Assembly (NCBI RefSeq): GCF_900747795.2
Contig: NC_041397.2
Coordinates: 197,403,780-197,467,779, forward strand
Origin: Erpetoichthys calabaricus
Taxonomy: Eukaryota > Chordata > Cladistia > Polypteriformes > Polypteridae
DNA: 64,000 nt
Direction of reading: 5' to 3'
In this document: one piece after another, positions 10,400 to 22,957 of the stretch
Layout of the letters: each line of letters opens with the position of its first letter
Numbering within the stretch: position 1 is the first letter of the stretch
The notes under the pieces: model-generated
Seen by the model: only the letters and a program-made list of their open reading frames with translations
Databases searched by the model: none
Told to the model about the DNA's origin: nothing
Position numbers and translations under genes: made by a program

Positions 10400-11600
10400 T
10401 ATATGCAACTGCGAAGCTTCAGAACTTTGTTGGCTAGTAAAGAGGTCTCCCTCCTGACGCATCAAGTCCTATGTTGTGTTCCACAACTGAGCACACAAGA
10501 GCATGGGTGGCATTGCAGCACCCCTCTTCTGCGTTCTGGGTGTCAGGGAAAGGCATTATCATCAGAGCGAGTACCCCCTATCACCTGACACATGTAATCG
10601 CATGATTGCTGTTACTAAACTGATGGTTCAGCCAGTTACCTGACCAGCAAGTCAGCTTACAGTTACCATTATGTCTGCCAAAGCAACTTTGCTTCAAAAT
10701 TAATGAATTATGGGTTGACATAGGCCACTGAGCCACAATGTTTGTTAGTCTTATAATGGCATCACAGGTGACTTCTGTGTTACTGGAATATAAGGCTTTG
10801 ATTACATTAGGAAGACTGGACACTCCTGAAAATTGTTTTGTATTTCGGCAAAAACATGTGTTGTTTTATGTATGTTGTCACGCACGTGTGAGTAGGAGGA
10901 CGTTGTATGGACCAAGTGAAGGTAATTCCACACCAGGCCAGGGGTTGGTGGAGTGCGCTAAACATTCTTCTGTTGTCTCTGCAGACCAAAAACATGAAAT
11001 CCTGTCTGATTCAACCCTGAAGACATCACTTCCGGTTCCAGCGCATGGACACACGTCACTTCCAGTTCCGGTGCCTGGACACACGACACTTCCGGTTCCG
11101 GCACCCAGAAACACATCACTTCTGGGTCCACTATGTCACTTCCTCTTTTGGCATTTAAAAGATACATTTTTTTCCAAGAACCCTCAGTCTTGTTTTGGAC
11201 TCCATCAAGGATACATCTGTCTTGATTTTGAAAACCCATTGCAGCCAGGGAAATTATATGGGTGGCTGCCCTAAACCTTTCTTTAAGTGTGTCAGGTCTG
11301 ATCATTTCACAATGTATACCCACACCATATGATAATTGAATGTCACACCTAAAACACAGAAGGCATGATGGAGTAAAGCTGAAACTTGGCTGAAATATTC
11401 CTGACCTATTGGCCAGTTCCCTGAGAAATGACAATAGGAAACCTACTGTACATCTTCCGAAAAGCCAAAAAAGTTCTTCAGTGCAAATACATAGAATTGG
11501 CCATCTTAAATAGGAATTAAAGTACAATTTGTACATAATATTCATTACTTTTAAGATTTAATATGTCTGTCACATTAATGCACATTATAGTAACAGCACA
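10400..11600 (-). pseudogene. HARBI1-like DDE transposase, broken and interrupted
   Basis: Minus-strand pieces in order: around 11400-11500 a segment with FLRELANRSGIFQPSFS, like the family's GDxSGISQPSxSR helix-turn-helix region; after the inserted repeat, 10823-10650 encodes CDAIIRLTNIVAQWPMSTHN, like the CDANMRxxNIVAxWPGSTHDS block that holds the second Asp region; further on, 10520-10440 contains VVEHNIGL, the block with the catalytic Glu. In STHN the usual Asp is Asn. Several frame changes separate the pieces. HARBI1-type transposases cut and paste Harbinger ends; this one is dead. Confidence 0.55.
10876..11291 (+). repeat. TGTCAC-starting interspersed repeat, copy 2
   Basis: Same block order as at 8379, from TGTCACGCACGTGTG to ATGGGTGGCTGCCC, but with an expanded middle. 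Three to four units of about 29 bp repeat the core CACTTCCGGTTCC followed by a GGACACAC-type linker (11026-11140). The copy lies inside the transposase remnant of the Harbinger at 10184-11819 and is therefore younger. It is LTR-like in its TG start and size; family not established. Confidence 0.55.
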
Positions 11601-12061
11601 GTTATATGAATCACTATTCATGTAAGTCATCATTTAGCTGATTAGGCTGCATTTCTCCACGTCCCTATAAAGGGTGTAGCGTTTCATACAGATGGGTCAC
11701 AATTGTCATAAATATACACAGGTTCTCTTATCAAGTTTTTTTTTTCACATATTCTGACTTTTGTGTGGAAAGCTGTGTTCGCACATTTCAAATTTTGAAA
11801 GTTTTATAAACCTTACCCTTGGTTTGTTGTTTCTGAGCAAGGAGGCTCACAAACCTAACCAACTTACTTCAGTCATATGAGGAGAATGGGCAAAAACTCC
11901 TGCTATATACTGTGAGGAGCTTGTGGAAGGCTACCCTAAGCACTTGATTCAAGTTAAGCAATTAAATGGCAATGTCAACAAATACTAACAAAGTGTATGT
12001 AAATGTTTTACCCACTGAAGATCTGATATAGTAAACAAAGGCTGAAGTAAATCTGTCTCTA

Positions 12062-12290
12062 GGGTGGCATGTTGGCGCAGTTCTCTATGTGTCTGCGGAT
12101 TTCCTCTGGGTGCTCCAGTTTCTTCCCACAGTCCAAAGACATGCAAGATAGGTGAATTGGCAATTGTATATGGTGCGATGGACTGTGATGGACTGGTACC
12201 CTATCCAGCATTTGTTCCTGACTTGCACCCTAAGCTAGCTGGGATGGGCTCCAGCACCTCCTTCAGCCCTGGTCTGGATTAATCAGGTTA
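12062..12290 (+). repeat. tRNA-derived SINE copy, diverged
   Basis: It shows the family body: GGTGGCATGTTGGCGCAG head, CTCTGGGTGCTCCAGTTTC, TTCCCACAGTCCAAAGACAT, GATGGACTGGTACCCT and AGCTAGCTGGGATGGGCTCC. Part of the head between the A and B boxes is missing compared with 41900. The 72-codon frame across it is not a gene. Confidence 0.65.
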
Positions 12291-15200
12291 GAAAACGACA
12301 TAATATAAATCTGTCTCTTAGCTATTATTTTCATGTTACTAATTACGGAAATGAAATAGATACCCTAATTGACTTAACACAGGGAATGTATGATAGCATG
12401 ACACATGTGGAGTTGTGAAACATTGAGTCTGAAGATCTCTAGCCAAGGTGTGTGTAAAAAAATATATGAATGTGTGATATATACATAAGTATAACAGTAG
12501 GAGCTCCTTAAGTTGGTTGAAAGTGTTCAGAGCCCTGTTTTGAGACAGTGAAAAGACCCAAGTACATGAAATGTTTCAGCACCAGGATTCTTTACTTCTA
12601 CAACATACAAAACCAAATCCATTTTTACAGGATCTGAGATACAACTTGATTTTTATGTGCTGGACATAATATTTATAGTGATATTACAAGACTGATTATA
12701 TATTAGCTTCATTCACTTCTAAAATAGATATATACCTAAGCGGTTGTATGCAAATTACCGCACTATTCTTAAACTTTAGGGTTTTATCCCTGCTTCTTCT
12801 GCGTCAATGTATCTTCTTCTCATCCCATTCCACTAATAGTTCTCTTGCTGGCATGCAGGGTCTTGTCAGTTACCATATTAGTATTTTTATATTAGCTGAT
12901 GCAATTTCCTTCCCTGTAACAGAGTAACTTAATTTAAACATAAATGTGTATGTTGTTCTGGAGGGTTCTCAAACTTAATGTAAATTCCTGGAAATCTAAC
13001 AATAATTATACTGTATAATTGCACAAGTAAATAAGCCTATTAGGCTCCAAACAATATAGGAATATTGAGTTATTGTCATCTCTTGGTGCAATGACAATGA
13101 GGTCTAATAGCAGTCTTAAAAGACGGAATGTGTTAGTGTAGTTATTTAAGAGCTAATCTGCAAGGAGAAATCTGATGGCTGTAGGAGAAGAGAACATTTT
13201 CAAGTGATATTAACAGCATTAGAATAATACTGAATAGAACTGGCAAAAATGTAAAACTCTGAGCAGGCCAAAAATCTTGAACAAAACAAAGTGAAGAGAA
13301 AAATGTCATTAACACAAGATGAAGCAAAAGCCAGGCTGAAGAAAAAGAGCTATAGCTGGCTGTGCAGGGTCCTGATTGAATGGTTAAATATTAATAAAAA
13401 TGAGCTTAGTAAGCCTCAGGTTATAGTTGAGTAGCTGCTTTTCCTTGCAGGATGCATGACTATGAAGGCGGTGTTGTTCATGAGGCATGACCAAAAAAAT
13501 TATGGAACCTTTAATGATGAGCTAAGGCACCCAGAGTTTAAGGCAAGGAAGGGAATTAAGAAGCGAGGCTGGGTAGATTACTTTCAGTTAAAACACTATT
13601 TTGTTATTTGGTGTCTGGCTTAGCTGAAGGGATCTGCAGTAATGTAATCAATATCTAAAGATCATTTGTGAATCCTTCAGAAAATTGGAGAATCTACTAC
13701 ATTTCCAAGGAAAAGCAACTCTGTTCTACTCAGCTTAGCTTCTTTTCCCAGTGCAGTGGCTCGATGAATTGATATATGGGTAGGTATTTTAACTGATAAT
13801 AAACAGGTGATGATTTTATGTTACATTAATTCTTAGCTAAATTATACTCATGTAGTTTACAGTTTAGTCTGGATTCTGACGTGTTCAGTGATCTAGAAGT
13901 TAATATGCAGAAGGGTCTATTTTTGGCACTTTTCTTCTTCTTTACATGTGCTATGTATTGGCACTTACTATAAGAGTGACATAGTGGCAATATTTATTTA
14001 AAAAGCTACTTTATTTCTCATTACAATACATTAACTGACTTTTCAGTCACATTCAATTTTCCTGAAAGCGACAGTACATGACCTTCTTTTGAAATATTTA
14101 TGATGCACTCACCTATGAACACCGAAAAAACCCATTAACATCTTCTCACAGAATATGGGCTTAACCATGGAAAAGGGCAAAGACTTACCATGTTTTTATT
14201 GCTCTCTTGTATAAACAGATTTTCCTCTGCCCATTTATAATTTCTTTGAACACTGTACTCTTTAGATGAAAGTGTTCTTTAAAACAGGGATGTGGATCAT
14301 TTTTACCTATCTTTTATCCCCCTCCCCAAACTCCTGATGACCTTTGTGGTCCTTCTTGGAACAATCAGAGCTACACAGTTTGGGCACCTGATACTTTTTT
14401 TGGCATCAAAGGAGTGATGAGGACTAGGCATAACAGTTGTCAACAGCATTCAACAATGTCAGCAGATTCTTGTTATGGTTTAGCCCAGGTTACTTCCCAG
14501 GCATATATAAACATTCAGTTTCTATATCTTTTGTTCATTTTAAAGCATTTTGTAGCTGCCCATTGCAGTATGGTTCATTTTATTCTGTTTACGTATTATG
14601 TCATTTCTATGTGTAATGAAATCTCTAAAAACTTTTGAATACTGTCCCTACAATTATACCTGTGTTCTGTGTTCTTTCAGGGTGGTTTTCTTTGAGGCAA
14701 TGCCACCATAATGTCATCACTGCCGAGACCTCCCATAGCTATATATTGAGCGAGGAAAGAGGCTCCAGAGCACCTCAGCACCAAGGAGTACTGGGAACAC
14801 CAACGAGTCCCAGTTAAACAAAGTAGCATGGTTTTATTCTAACACAAAAACATGCAGATAACTATTATACAATAAGTGATGAGACAGTAAGGAGAATAAT
14901 ATAATTAAAGCCTTATTGCAACTTTGAAAACAATAGTACTCCTGTCTAGTCCTTATGTGTTCGCTGGTCTAATTTTACATTAAGAATACATTCACCAACA
15001 CTGTGTTTGTCTCCTTCCCAGTTCTCTAAAACCACACATCCACTCTTCATCCCACCATGTGAATCCTTGCAAACTACTCCTCTCCTAACTATAAATTTGT
15101 CTGGCTCATAACCTCCATTGAGTCTGGTCTCAAAGTACTTGCAGAGTCACCTCCAATCTAATCCAATGTACCAAGGAGATCAATTGTATAAAAATATGGC

Positions 15201-18200
15201 CTTGGTGCATCAATCAAATGTATCAGAGATAAACTATAAAATACTTAAAATATTAACTTCAGGAGGAAGGAGAAGAAAGAATCAATTTTTATATGCAATT
15301 TTCTATGCCTATTTTTCTATTACCTTTATATTTGCTCCATTAGGACAGCTTGAAAGTTGAAACCTTTCAAAACAAAGCAAGATGAAACTGGAATAAAGGA
15401 AACAATTCTGCACAGAATGCTGGCATATATCAAGTCATTTTTAAATATTAGTTATATTTAAGGGAATATTTATAATTGTTGCTAACTAAAGGATCAATCT
15501 ACTGTGTTCTACTACTATTCTGTACTCCAAATCGCCGATCCAACATATACCCTCAAATCAGCCTCAGTTTTTCAGCTGATGGGGAGGAAAGAGTGTCAGA
15601 AATGTGGCACTACGATGCTGGTCCATATCAGCTCCAATATGTCACATGATTTGGTGCTAGTTCTCTGCCACAAATAGCTTGTTCAGTCTTCTCCTACAGA
15701 TGCTTTGTTGGATTGAGATCACAATCGGATGATGATTTTTGATATCAAAATGGATGACTCAAGAAAGAAAGCACAATACTGTTGATGAGAGTCAAGATCA
15801 AGAGATAGATTGGAAGCCCCAGGCTAGGGAGTAAAACCCATTACCAGTGAGAAAACTGCGCCTGGCGTCATCCTTATTCTCAGATGAGTGGCGACACACC
15901 ACCACCCCCTAAAGTGAAAGTGGTCCACTAGGCACTGCTCCATGGGAACCCTAGTTCATTTAATTCCAGCTGGCGGCCTGGCACAATGAATGGGATTCCA
16001 AAGAGGTGGCAGTACATCTTGCTTTGGCACTGGACAGTCAGGGTTGTGAAGTGCTGGTGAATCTCAGACACGCAGAATATGGAAACTTCAAATACCCCTC
16101 CAGTGCTTTACATCAGTGCTTCGGGCGAAGAGATGTGACACGGGCTAGCGGATCGCAGGCACAAGGACAGGGAGACCATCGGGGAATTCACAGTGGATAT
16201 TTGGCATTATGCCTGCCTAGGCTACTATTCTTTTCCCGCCTCAGCTCACAAGTGTCCAAGAGGCTATGTCTTCAAGTATTTTTCTCCACCCCTCACTCAG
16301 TCTCTCCTGCTGTCTGCAAAGCTAACTGGGTAGAAGACATTCTAAGAATGAGTACTAGATAGTCACCCCGCAGCTGTCAAGTTGATGATACATCCCAGTG
16401 TGTGAGGAGTGTACAGTTGAGGAAGACCATGATGCACCTGATGCCTCTGTTCAAACAACAATAATCAAATTAAGTCTTACTCTTCTCTTCCCGATATCGG
16501 GATGCATATACCAGGCGGCATCAGTGAGTGGTAGTATACAAACTCAATGCAGTTCCCCAATTTTAATAGAACATTGTCATTACAAAATAAAATTAAACAC
16601 AACAAACTGTTTAAAGCTGAACCTCAAAGAAATTATAATTAAAAGTCTACTTTAATGCAGTACTGCAGAAGTCAAAGCCTTCCGTCACTACAGTATTCTC
16701 TGCACCCATGATGCTGTTGTTAACTGAGCAGCAAATTCCAAGGGAAGAATAGGGGAACCCAGCGAGAGGCCACTAAGTAAAATTAATAAGACTGTAAAAG
16801 AGCAATTCTATAATACCTGAGTAAAAACAAAATTTATCTTTTTTTTAACAGAACAAGTTTCACAAACAGTAACTTCTGGTCTGAAATCCCCCTGTGTCAT
16901 GGGTTTTCATTTTCAACGCTGTTCAAGTGACCTTTTTGGTGATCGCACCACCCCATGAGTCATATCTTACTGCTTGTTTTGTGCTATTAGTGTATTTTTC
17001 CTCTGTTATTTTCATTATTTAGCTTTTAGTCTTATACCCATGACATTTGGAGAGTTTTTGCTTATTGGCCTTCAGGTTAGTTCATTCTGTTCTTTTGTGC
17101 TTGTTTTTCCTTAATCATTTTTATAGCTGAATTCTCAAAATAAAATCTCTTTCAAAGGCGGCGTATCTGTTAGCTGATTTTTTTTTCTTCTTCTGACTTT
17201 GCCCTTGCATTTCAGGATTAACTTTTTTTTTTCAGTTAGCAATAGGCAAACTTCAGAGAACATATCTTTTGTTGTGTGGCCAAGGAATAGAAATAGTATG
17301 CTTACCAGATACTGTGACATTATAATAAAACTCTGAAGATAATCTCATTTCAAAATGATTCAGGTAATACAAAGTCATGCTTGTTTTTGACAAAGATGAT
17401 CTCATAAAGTTTCTCTTTATAAACCAATTTTCACTTGCTGATGAGATATTATGCCTTCCTATATATTTCTAAATAGCTTGTCATTACTTTTTGTGGGCGA
17501 GTCAGGATGGAGGTTGTAGAATGCAGAAAGGCGGCACTTCAAGACATGGTATTGATGTATCTTTATCTTAAATTGTGAAATGTTCAGTGGTAGCTCTTCA
17601 GATACCTTGTGAGTCTAATATTGATCAGTGTTGAATGGGTGACCGTGACCTCCACATCCATTATCTCATCTCACCACTTTTGATTTGCTCTACAGGAGGT
17701 GGGTGGGTGGTGGTGTTTTCTGTGGGCTAAAGCCATAAAAAGTACTAAAATTTACTGAAGATTATTCAGCTGTAGACATCTACGGTCGATGAGGGTGGCT
17801 CCCTGTGAGAAATCTTTATTTTTGTCTGTTTTTGATTTTTTTCGATGTACTTGCACACCTTCTGCTGTGTGTAATGTTATCACTGCATTGTACAGATAAC
17901 CTTAATTGAAAGTCAGCAATGAACTGCACAGTCTGTTGTTCATCTTTTTACCCAGCAAAGATATTTAAAGAAACTCCTGCTTCTTGGTTTATACAGTATA
18001 GGAATTACATTTTGACCAATAAGGGCATCTACAAATGGAATCTCGCATAAAAGATTATGGCTTACCTATTATGGGGATATAAACCACAGATGTAAAAGCT
18101 GAAAAAAATCATTCCATAGATCTTAATCGTCTTATTGCCACTGCCTACTGCAGGCAACGGTTTTCTAATAGAAGTGTGGAGTTGCTGTTTGTAATAATTG

Positions 18201-18240
18201 ACTGGATACATAACATTTTGTGAACCTACTTAATCCAGTT
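12291..18240. other. Unique-looking AT-rich interval
   Basis: Six kilobases without a recognised gene or element. Open frames reach 118 codons (16006-16362) in a slightly more GC-rich part (15830-16420), with no domain or motif that I recognise. The rest is A/T-rich with poly(T) runs (17179, 17224). Confidence 0.4.
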
Positions 18241-18244
18241 AAAG

Positions 18245-18345
18245 GTTTTGGGGAACCAGGGCATCTGAAGAGAGAAACCAAATGTGAAAGAGGTGCCAAT
18301 CAGTCACAAATGCACACTCACTCTAGATTAGTTTAGAGCAGCCAA
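18245..18345 (-). repeat. SINE fragment, minus strand
   Basis: On the minus strand it reads GGCTGCTCTAAACTAATC and GTGTGCATTTGTGACTGATTGG, close to the 'TCTAAATTG..TGTGTG..GACTGG' centre of the common SINE. Ends are lost and divergence is high. Confidence 0.4.
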
Positions 18346-20025
18346 AAACTATCGTGTTTCAGCCAGGGTCTTTTCCCTGGATCAGGGGTGTTGTTTAATT
18401 AATCTTTTGTTTTTCAAATAAAAAAAAAAATTATTAATTCAGTTTTTGTTTTTTTATGTCTTTGTTGTACTTATGTAATATGTCTACATTTATAAGTTTT
18501 ATTTGTTTTCTTCCCTGTTGCCCTTATGTAGAACCTAAGGGGGTGGGCCCACTTTATAAAGCAGCTGTTGGACTTTCTCAGTTCTATAAAAAATGCAGCT
18601 GGTGATTTTATAGCAGCTTTAGCATTTTGTTTTTGTTTTTTGATTCCTGTTTTTGACATTTGCTTCTTTTTGATATTTTGATTCATCCTAATTTATTCTC
18701 AAGTACTTGCTCTGTAAATGATTTGTTTGCATTAGAAAAGCAAAATCTATTTTGCTCCTTTTTGTTGTTTTGCCTTTGTGTGATTCCCTTTTCAATTATT
18801 TAAAGTCTGAATTAGTGTAAGCCACTGTAATTTGGGGTGTTCAATAAGGAATGGAGCAATTTACTTTATGAAGTAGATGTACATAATAAGCAAGAATAGT
18901 TTTGTCACTTATTTGAAACATTGAAACGTGTGCTTCAATTTAAATGTTTAAAATCTAAATATTCTTGATTGTATTAGAATTGTGTTATTTTTTACCTTTT
19001 GATACAGATACATAGAGGGCTAAAAATCAAAAATAACATTTGTAATCACTGACCTGAAAATGGTTTAAAATGCCCACATGCTTATGTCTGAAACTTGTCA
19101 TTTTTAATCTTCTGTGAGTGGCTCTGCCAAGGCTCAGATCATCAATAAAGAATCAAATATCAAAAATATTATGATATTCTCAGCAATCTCAAAATAGCAT
19201 CAAATAACATTTGTCTATTGTCTGTTTTGCCAATCCCCCAAAGTTTTGTAAAAGTGACCCTTTGTATCCCATTAGAGGGTGAACCCCTTTGGACAGTTGA
19301 TGTGGCATGCATATCTTCAAGTCCTCCTGGTCATTTTTGCTGCTGACACCTATTGGTTTACTCTTTTTCGTAAAGGTGTAATTTTCTGCACAAAATATGG
19401 CCCAAACATGGCCTAAAAATATGTTTTTTCATGTCTAGAGGGCCAAACATAGATGGGAACCCCAAAAAGCCCCATAACTTGCATAATTATACATCAAGAT
19501 TAATTGAACTGTACATCATATGTGGGTTTTTCTCATACTGGAGAGTCAGGAGGCATCAGAGAAAAAAACTGAAGTGATTTCAAAGCATTTAAAATTCTTA
19601 TGTACACAATAAATAATCTTTAATTATAAAGGTCCCTTTTTTAATCCATTGGACAGAAGAATTATAGTTTCCATCTCCTTCAGTTTGGACATTTTGAAAC
19701 ATTTTTCTTTAAAACCCCTTAACCCAAATGTATGTGTCTTTGCAGTTTTCTGCCTTTGAAGTTTGGGGATATACTGCCTGGGGTGAGGCTTTCTCAAAAC
19801 TGTTAAGGGGGCAGGTCTGGCTTTTTTTTGTTCTCAAATGCTTGCAACCCTTTTTTGTTATTTGAAAATGGCAGGAATGAATACAAAAATATCCTAATGC
19901 TTATGATTTGGGAAGTGGGAGGAAAAACATACAAACCAACAGAATGACTTTCACACAGCCATTGACTGGGTTGTTCACTCTAATGCTGAGAATTACTGGG
20001 AGCATAACTAAACAAGTGTTATGAA
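18346..20025. other. Unique-looking AT-rich interval
   Basis: No gene found. A diverged SINE piece may be present on the minus strand at 19905-19985 (GGGAGGAAAAACATACAAACC, mirrored by the usual GTTTGCATGTTCTCCCC). Otherwise nothing is recognised. Confidence 0.35.
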
Positions 20026-20027
20026 AA

Positions 20028-20110
20028 CAGATAGATAGATAGCAGTTTCTTTGTCCCCAGGGGAAAATTTTTCAGAAGAATGAATATGACATGTGACAAT
20101 ACTGCTATTT
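20028..20110 (-). mobile_element. LINE 3' tail, Rex1-like, minus strand
   Basis: On the minus strand the sequence runs AATTTTCCCCTGGGGACAAA and then into (CTAT)n. This has the same logic as the 'CCCCTTGGGATTAATAAAG' plus (TATC)n tail at 22957 and 54015. Only the last tens of bases of the element can be identified. Confidence 0.5.
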
Positions 20111-20136
20111 TGACTATCACTACTTCTGATTTACAG

Positions 20137-20138
<2 letters not shown>

Positions 20139-20174
<36 letters not shown>
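20139..20174. repeat. (AT)n microsatellite
   Basis: About 18 uninterrupted AT dinucleotides. A shorter AT run is present at 25228-25249. Confidence 0.95.
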
Positions 20175-20176
<2 letters not shown>

Positions 20177-21579
20177 TCATTGACTTATTATTAAACTCTG
20201 AGTGGCAGGGGCTTAAACACAGAAAATAAAGGGTTATAGTGAATAAATCTTTTGCCGTTTTAAGAGATGTCAAAAGTGAGGTGCTTGGGCTGCTTCTCTT
20301 ATTATTTATATAAATTGCTTAGACAAACCTGTACCTTTGCAGACAACTCTTAATTAGTTAGATAGGCAGATAACCGAGCAGCAGTCCAATCAATACTGGT
20401 GAGCCTGGGTAGAATTCAAAAGTGGAAAGATATGTGCAATGATGATTAATGAAAAACACAAGTCTTACACATGGGAAATGTATGTAATATAAGTATAAAG
20501 TTCCGTGCATCTGTAAAAATGATAAAGTATCACTCATTTATCATTTGTAGAAAAGCAGAAGCAAAATAAAAATAAATGATTCATACATTTATTGTTAATG
20601 CTCTTTTGTGGCATACTTATGTAAAGTCTAATGTATACTGATACACTTTGTACATTATTATGCCAATGTCAAATCTGATGCTGCTGACCTACACAATAAT
20701 CTCTGGACAGCAGTCAACAGCTTGTCCTTTGAATGCCGGTGTAGTGTCCTAGTGCCTATTCTCTTCCTGGTGTTTATAAACAACTTCATAAGCTGTCTGA
20801 AGCATGTGGAATGCAAGAACCGCAAAGAATGTAATGCATTGGGAAAAGCAAATTAGCTTTCACTTTCTGTGTGGTTCAGATGTGAAAAGAACAAACACAA
20901 CACAGAAAATATCTCCTAGCTTGGTTTGATCTTTTTCTCTCTTGTAGGAAAAGGTGCAACACTTCTGAATTCTAGTTGTTTATATCTAAGGAATAACCCA
21001 GGAAAAGATTTCTTCAGGACCAGATTTTAAAATCAAGTTGTGCATAAATGTTTTGGTCAAATTCGGGTTTTTCGGCATTTATATGGATTACTCTTTAGAT
21101 AGTTGAAATGATTCTCAGCATCAGTGTTGCCTGCACTCAGTAATCCCCCTACATTTTCCCCATAGAGCTTCTCTGTGATGATGTGAGTTTTAACATAGAA
21201 GAGTTTTGGGATGACCCTATTCTAACTTTGTTAAGTAGACCCATTAATATGTCCCCCACCCAACTGTTGTCCTCTTATCCTTGCAATAATCTGGCTGGGA
21301 AGGAAGACTGGGACTCCATTCTGACTTTACCTCATAGCTGACTGCTACTGCAACTCCGCTTCCCCCTCTCCTCTAATCATTAGTCTTTAGGTGACAAGAC
21401 AAAGTAACAAGGCTACCGGGGATAGGTTTAGAGACTTTATTCTGTCATTACAGTCTTTAATATTTTAAATTTTCGTAACGTGCCAAAAGCTGAAGGAAAG
21501 ATTTAAAACCATACAACCTGGATATTTAGTAGCTGACAATGCTGGCAAACACACCCAATGTATGTCAGCATTCAGTCTA
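20175..21579. other. Unique-looking AT-rich interval
   Basis: No gene, RNA or element recognised on either strand. Confidence 0.4.
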
Positions 21580-22600
21580 TTAACACTAGAATTACCAGAG
21601 TCTACGAAAAAACTCGTAGATCCGGCCCTCCTTAAAACCGTTCTCACCTCTCCTTTGTCTTCTAAATGCGCCGATTAACACGAGCAGCAAGCAGCCGACT
21701 ATTCCATCCCCCACCGCCGCAGACCGTTCACTAAGTTTTCCCAGCTCATGCCTTGTTTGATTATCTGGGAGAAGTGCTGCAGTTTTAGAGTGGAAATAAT
21801 AGATCGCTATTTGGAACACACGCATTTCATATGTATTCCGTTTCTACAGTAATCTTTGTAAACACATTTTTAAAACAGAAACGTTTTTCATATTTTAGTA
21901 GTAAATGACAAAATGTAGGCATAAACTATATAATGTATGAAGCCTGAAGTCCAAGGATCAAGTAAACACTTTCACAAAAGGTTCAAGGATGATACAACAG
22001 CTTCCGTGGCGTAGCGGTAAGATTTGCTGACTTGTAATCAAGAGTCCCCGGTTCAATCCCCACTCACTCCTATATTTGCCGTTTTCAGTAGTGAGCTGCT
22101 CCTTTTGTTAATATTATACAGTACACACATACATTTGGTTTGCGTCTGTAACACACGGTGTGCATTTATAGGACTTGTAAAAGTTACCGTTCTTTTTACT
22201 TTTATTCTCTCTAAATCCCGATCACGATACATACTACCTTCCCCCACCCCCCATGGGATTTGATGCTGTTATTTTTTATTTGAAACGGAATAACTGGAGA
22301 TGTGAGTGGTGTTTCAAATGACGGTGAGATATGAAGAAGGCAGATTCGCCAGCATTTGTGTGTCAGCTTTTATACCTCCAGATGAGAGAATGTCCAGTTC
22401 CATTGTCTCAAAACACCATTCTAGTCCCTTTCTGTCCAGTGCTATCTTGACAGACTATATCAGCAAATGTTTACAAGGTGTGCAAGCACAGAGGTATCCA
22501 ATGGCTCATGCATGTGGAAAGTCCAAAAAATGACCGTTAGAAATTGGCCTTTCTTAAAATATGTGTTTTGCTATGTTTAAAGTTTTGATCTTTGTCTAAG
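21580..22600 (+). mobile_element. piggyBac-like repeat carrying a tRNA-like segment
   Basis: The left end is TTAA followed by CACTAGAATTACCAGAG. TTAA is the target of piggyBac elements and the CxCTAGAA start fits their ends. Just inside is a perfect hairpin, TCTACGA and TCGTAGA around a six-base loop (21601-21620). The segment GAAGAAGGCAGATTCGCC near 22330 and CATGTGGAAAGTCC near 22510 look like internal repeat sequence. No matching right end is found before the LINE at 22871, so the right boundary is a guess and no transposase is present. Confidence 0.4.
22000..22070 (+). pseudogene. tRNA-like Pol III promoter segment (tRNA pseudogene or SINE head)
   Basis: The segment has an A box (TGGCGTAGCGG, 22007-22017) and a B box (GGTTCAATCCC, 22050-22060) at tRNA-like spacing, with CTTGTAA in the anticodon-loop position, as in tRNA-Thr(UGU). 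The T-stem halves flanking the T loop do not pair and the anticodon stem pairs only in part, so it is not a working tRNA. It is either the head of a tRNA-derived SINE or a decayed tRNA copy within the surrounding repeat. Confidence 0.55.
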
Positions 22601-22870
22601 CCTGCATTTCTACAAAAGGTGTCTGTGTACCCCTCTATGTTCTGCAGAATTCCCCTTTCCCTTTAAAAATGCTTTCTGTTTCTACTAACAATTCATCTTT
22701 CTGTGGAGTTTAAATAAGCTGCTTTTACTAAAGAAAAGAACTTCACAGTTTAACATACCATGGTTTTAACACTTTAGTTTAAAATTCTTGATTGCTACTG
22801 CTACATTTGTGAAAATGAGTGTGTGTTTCACACAATTTGAAAATACTGCATGACTGACACTTCTGAGTGA

Positions 22871-22956
<86 letters not shown>
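22871..22956. repeat. (ATAG)n microsatellite, tail of LINE
   Basis: About 21 units of the tetranucleotide, directly joined to the 3' end of the minus-strand LINE at 22957. The mirror arrangement is seen at 54044-54170. Confidence 0.95.

Positions 22957-22957
<1 letters not shown>

Larger units (their letters stand above)
10184..11819 (-). mobile_element. PIF/Harbinger relic with HARBI1-like transposase remnant
   Basis: The ends are GGGGTATCATTTATAAA on the left and TTTTATAAACCTTACCC on the right, an imperfect inverted pair. Between them the minus strand carries pieces of a HARBI1-like transposase. A TGTCAC repeat (10876-11291) is inserted into the coding part. The family differs from the Harbinger at 60091, whose ends read GGGGGTATTTTTCG. 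Confidence 0.6.

Noticed and set aside
10738-11545. Frames of 178 and 195 codons across 10738-11545
   Set aside because: They run across the junctions of the Harbinger relic and the inserted TGTCAC repeat, and their repeated Pro/Thr/Ser residues come from the 29-bp tandem units.
22000-22070. Functional tRNA-Thr gene
   Set aside because: The boxes are good but the T stem does not pair and the anticodon stem pairs only in part, so a working tRNA is unlikely.
22871-22956. CRISPR-like array
   Set aside because: Simple tetranucleotide repeat without spacers, in a vertebrate-type genome; it is a LINE tail.
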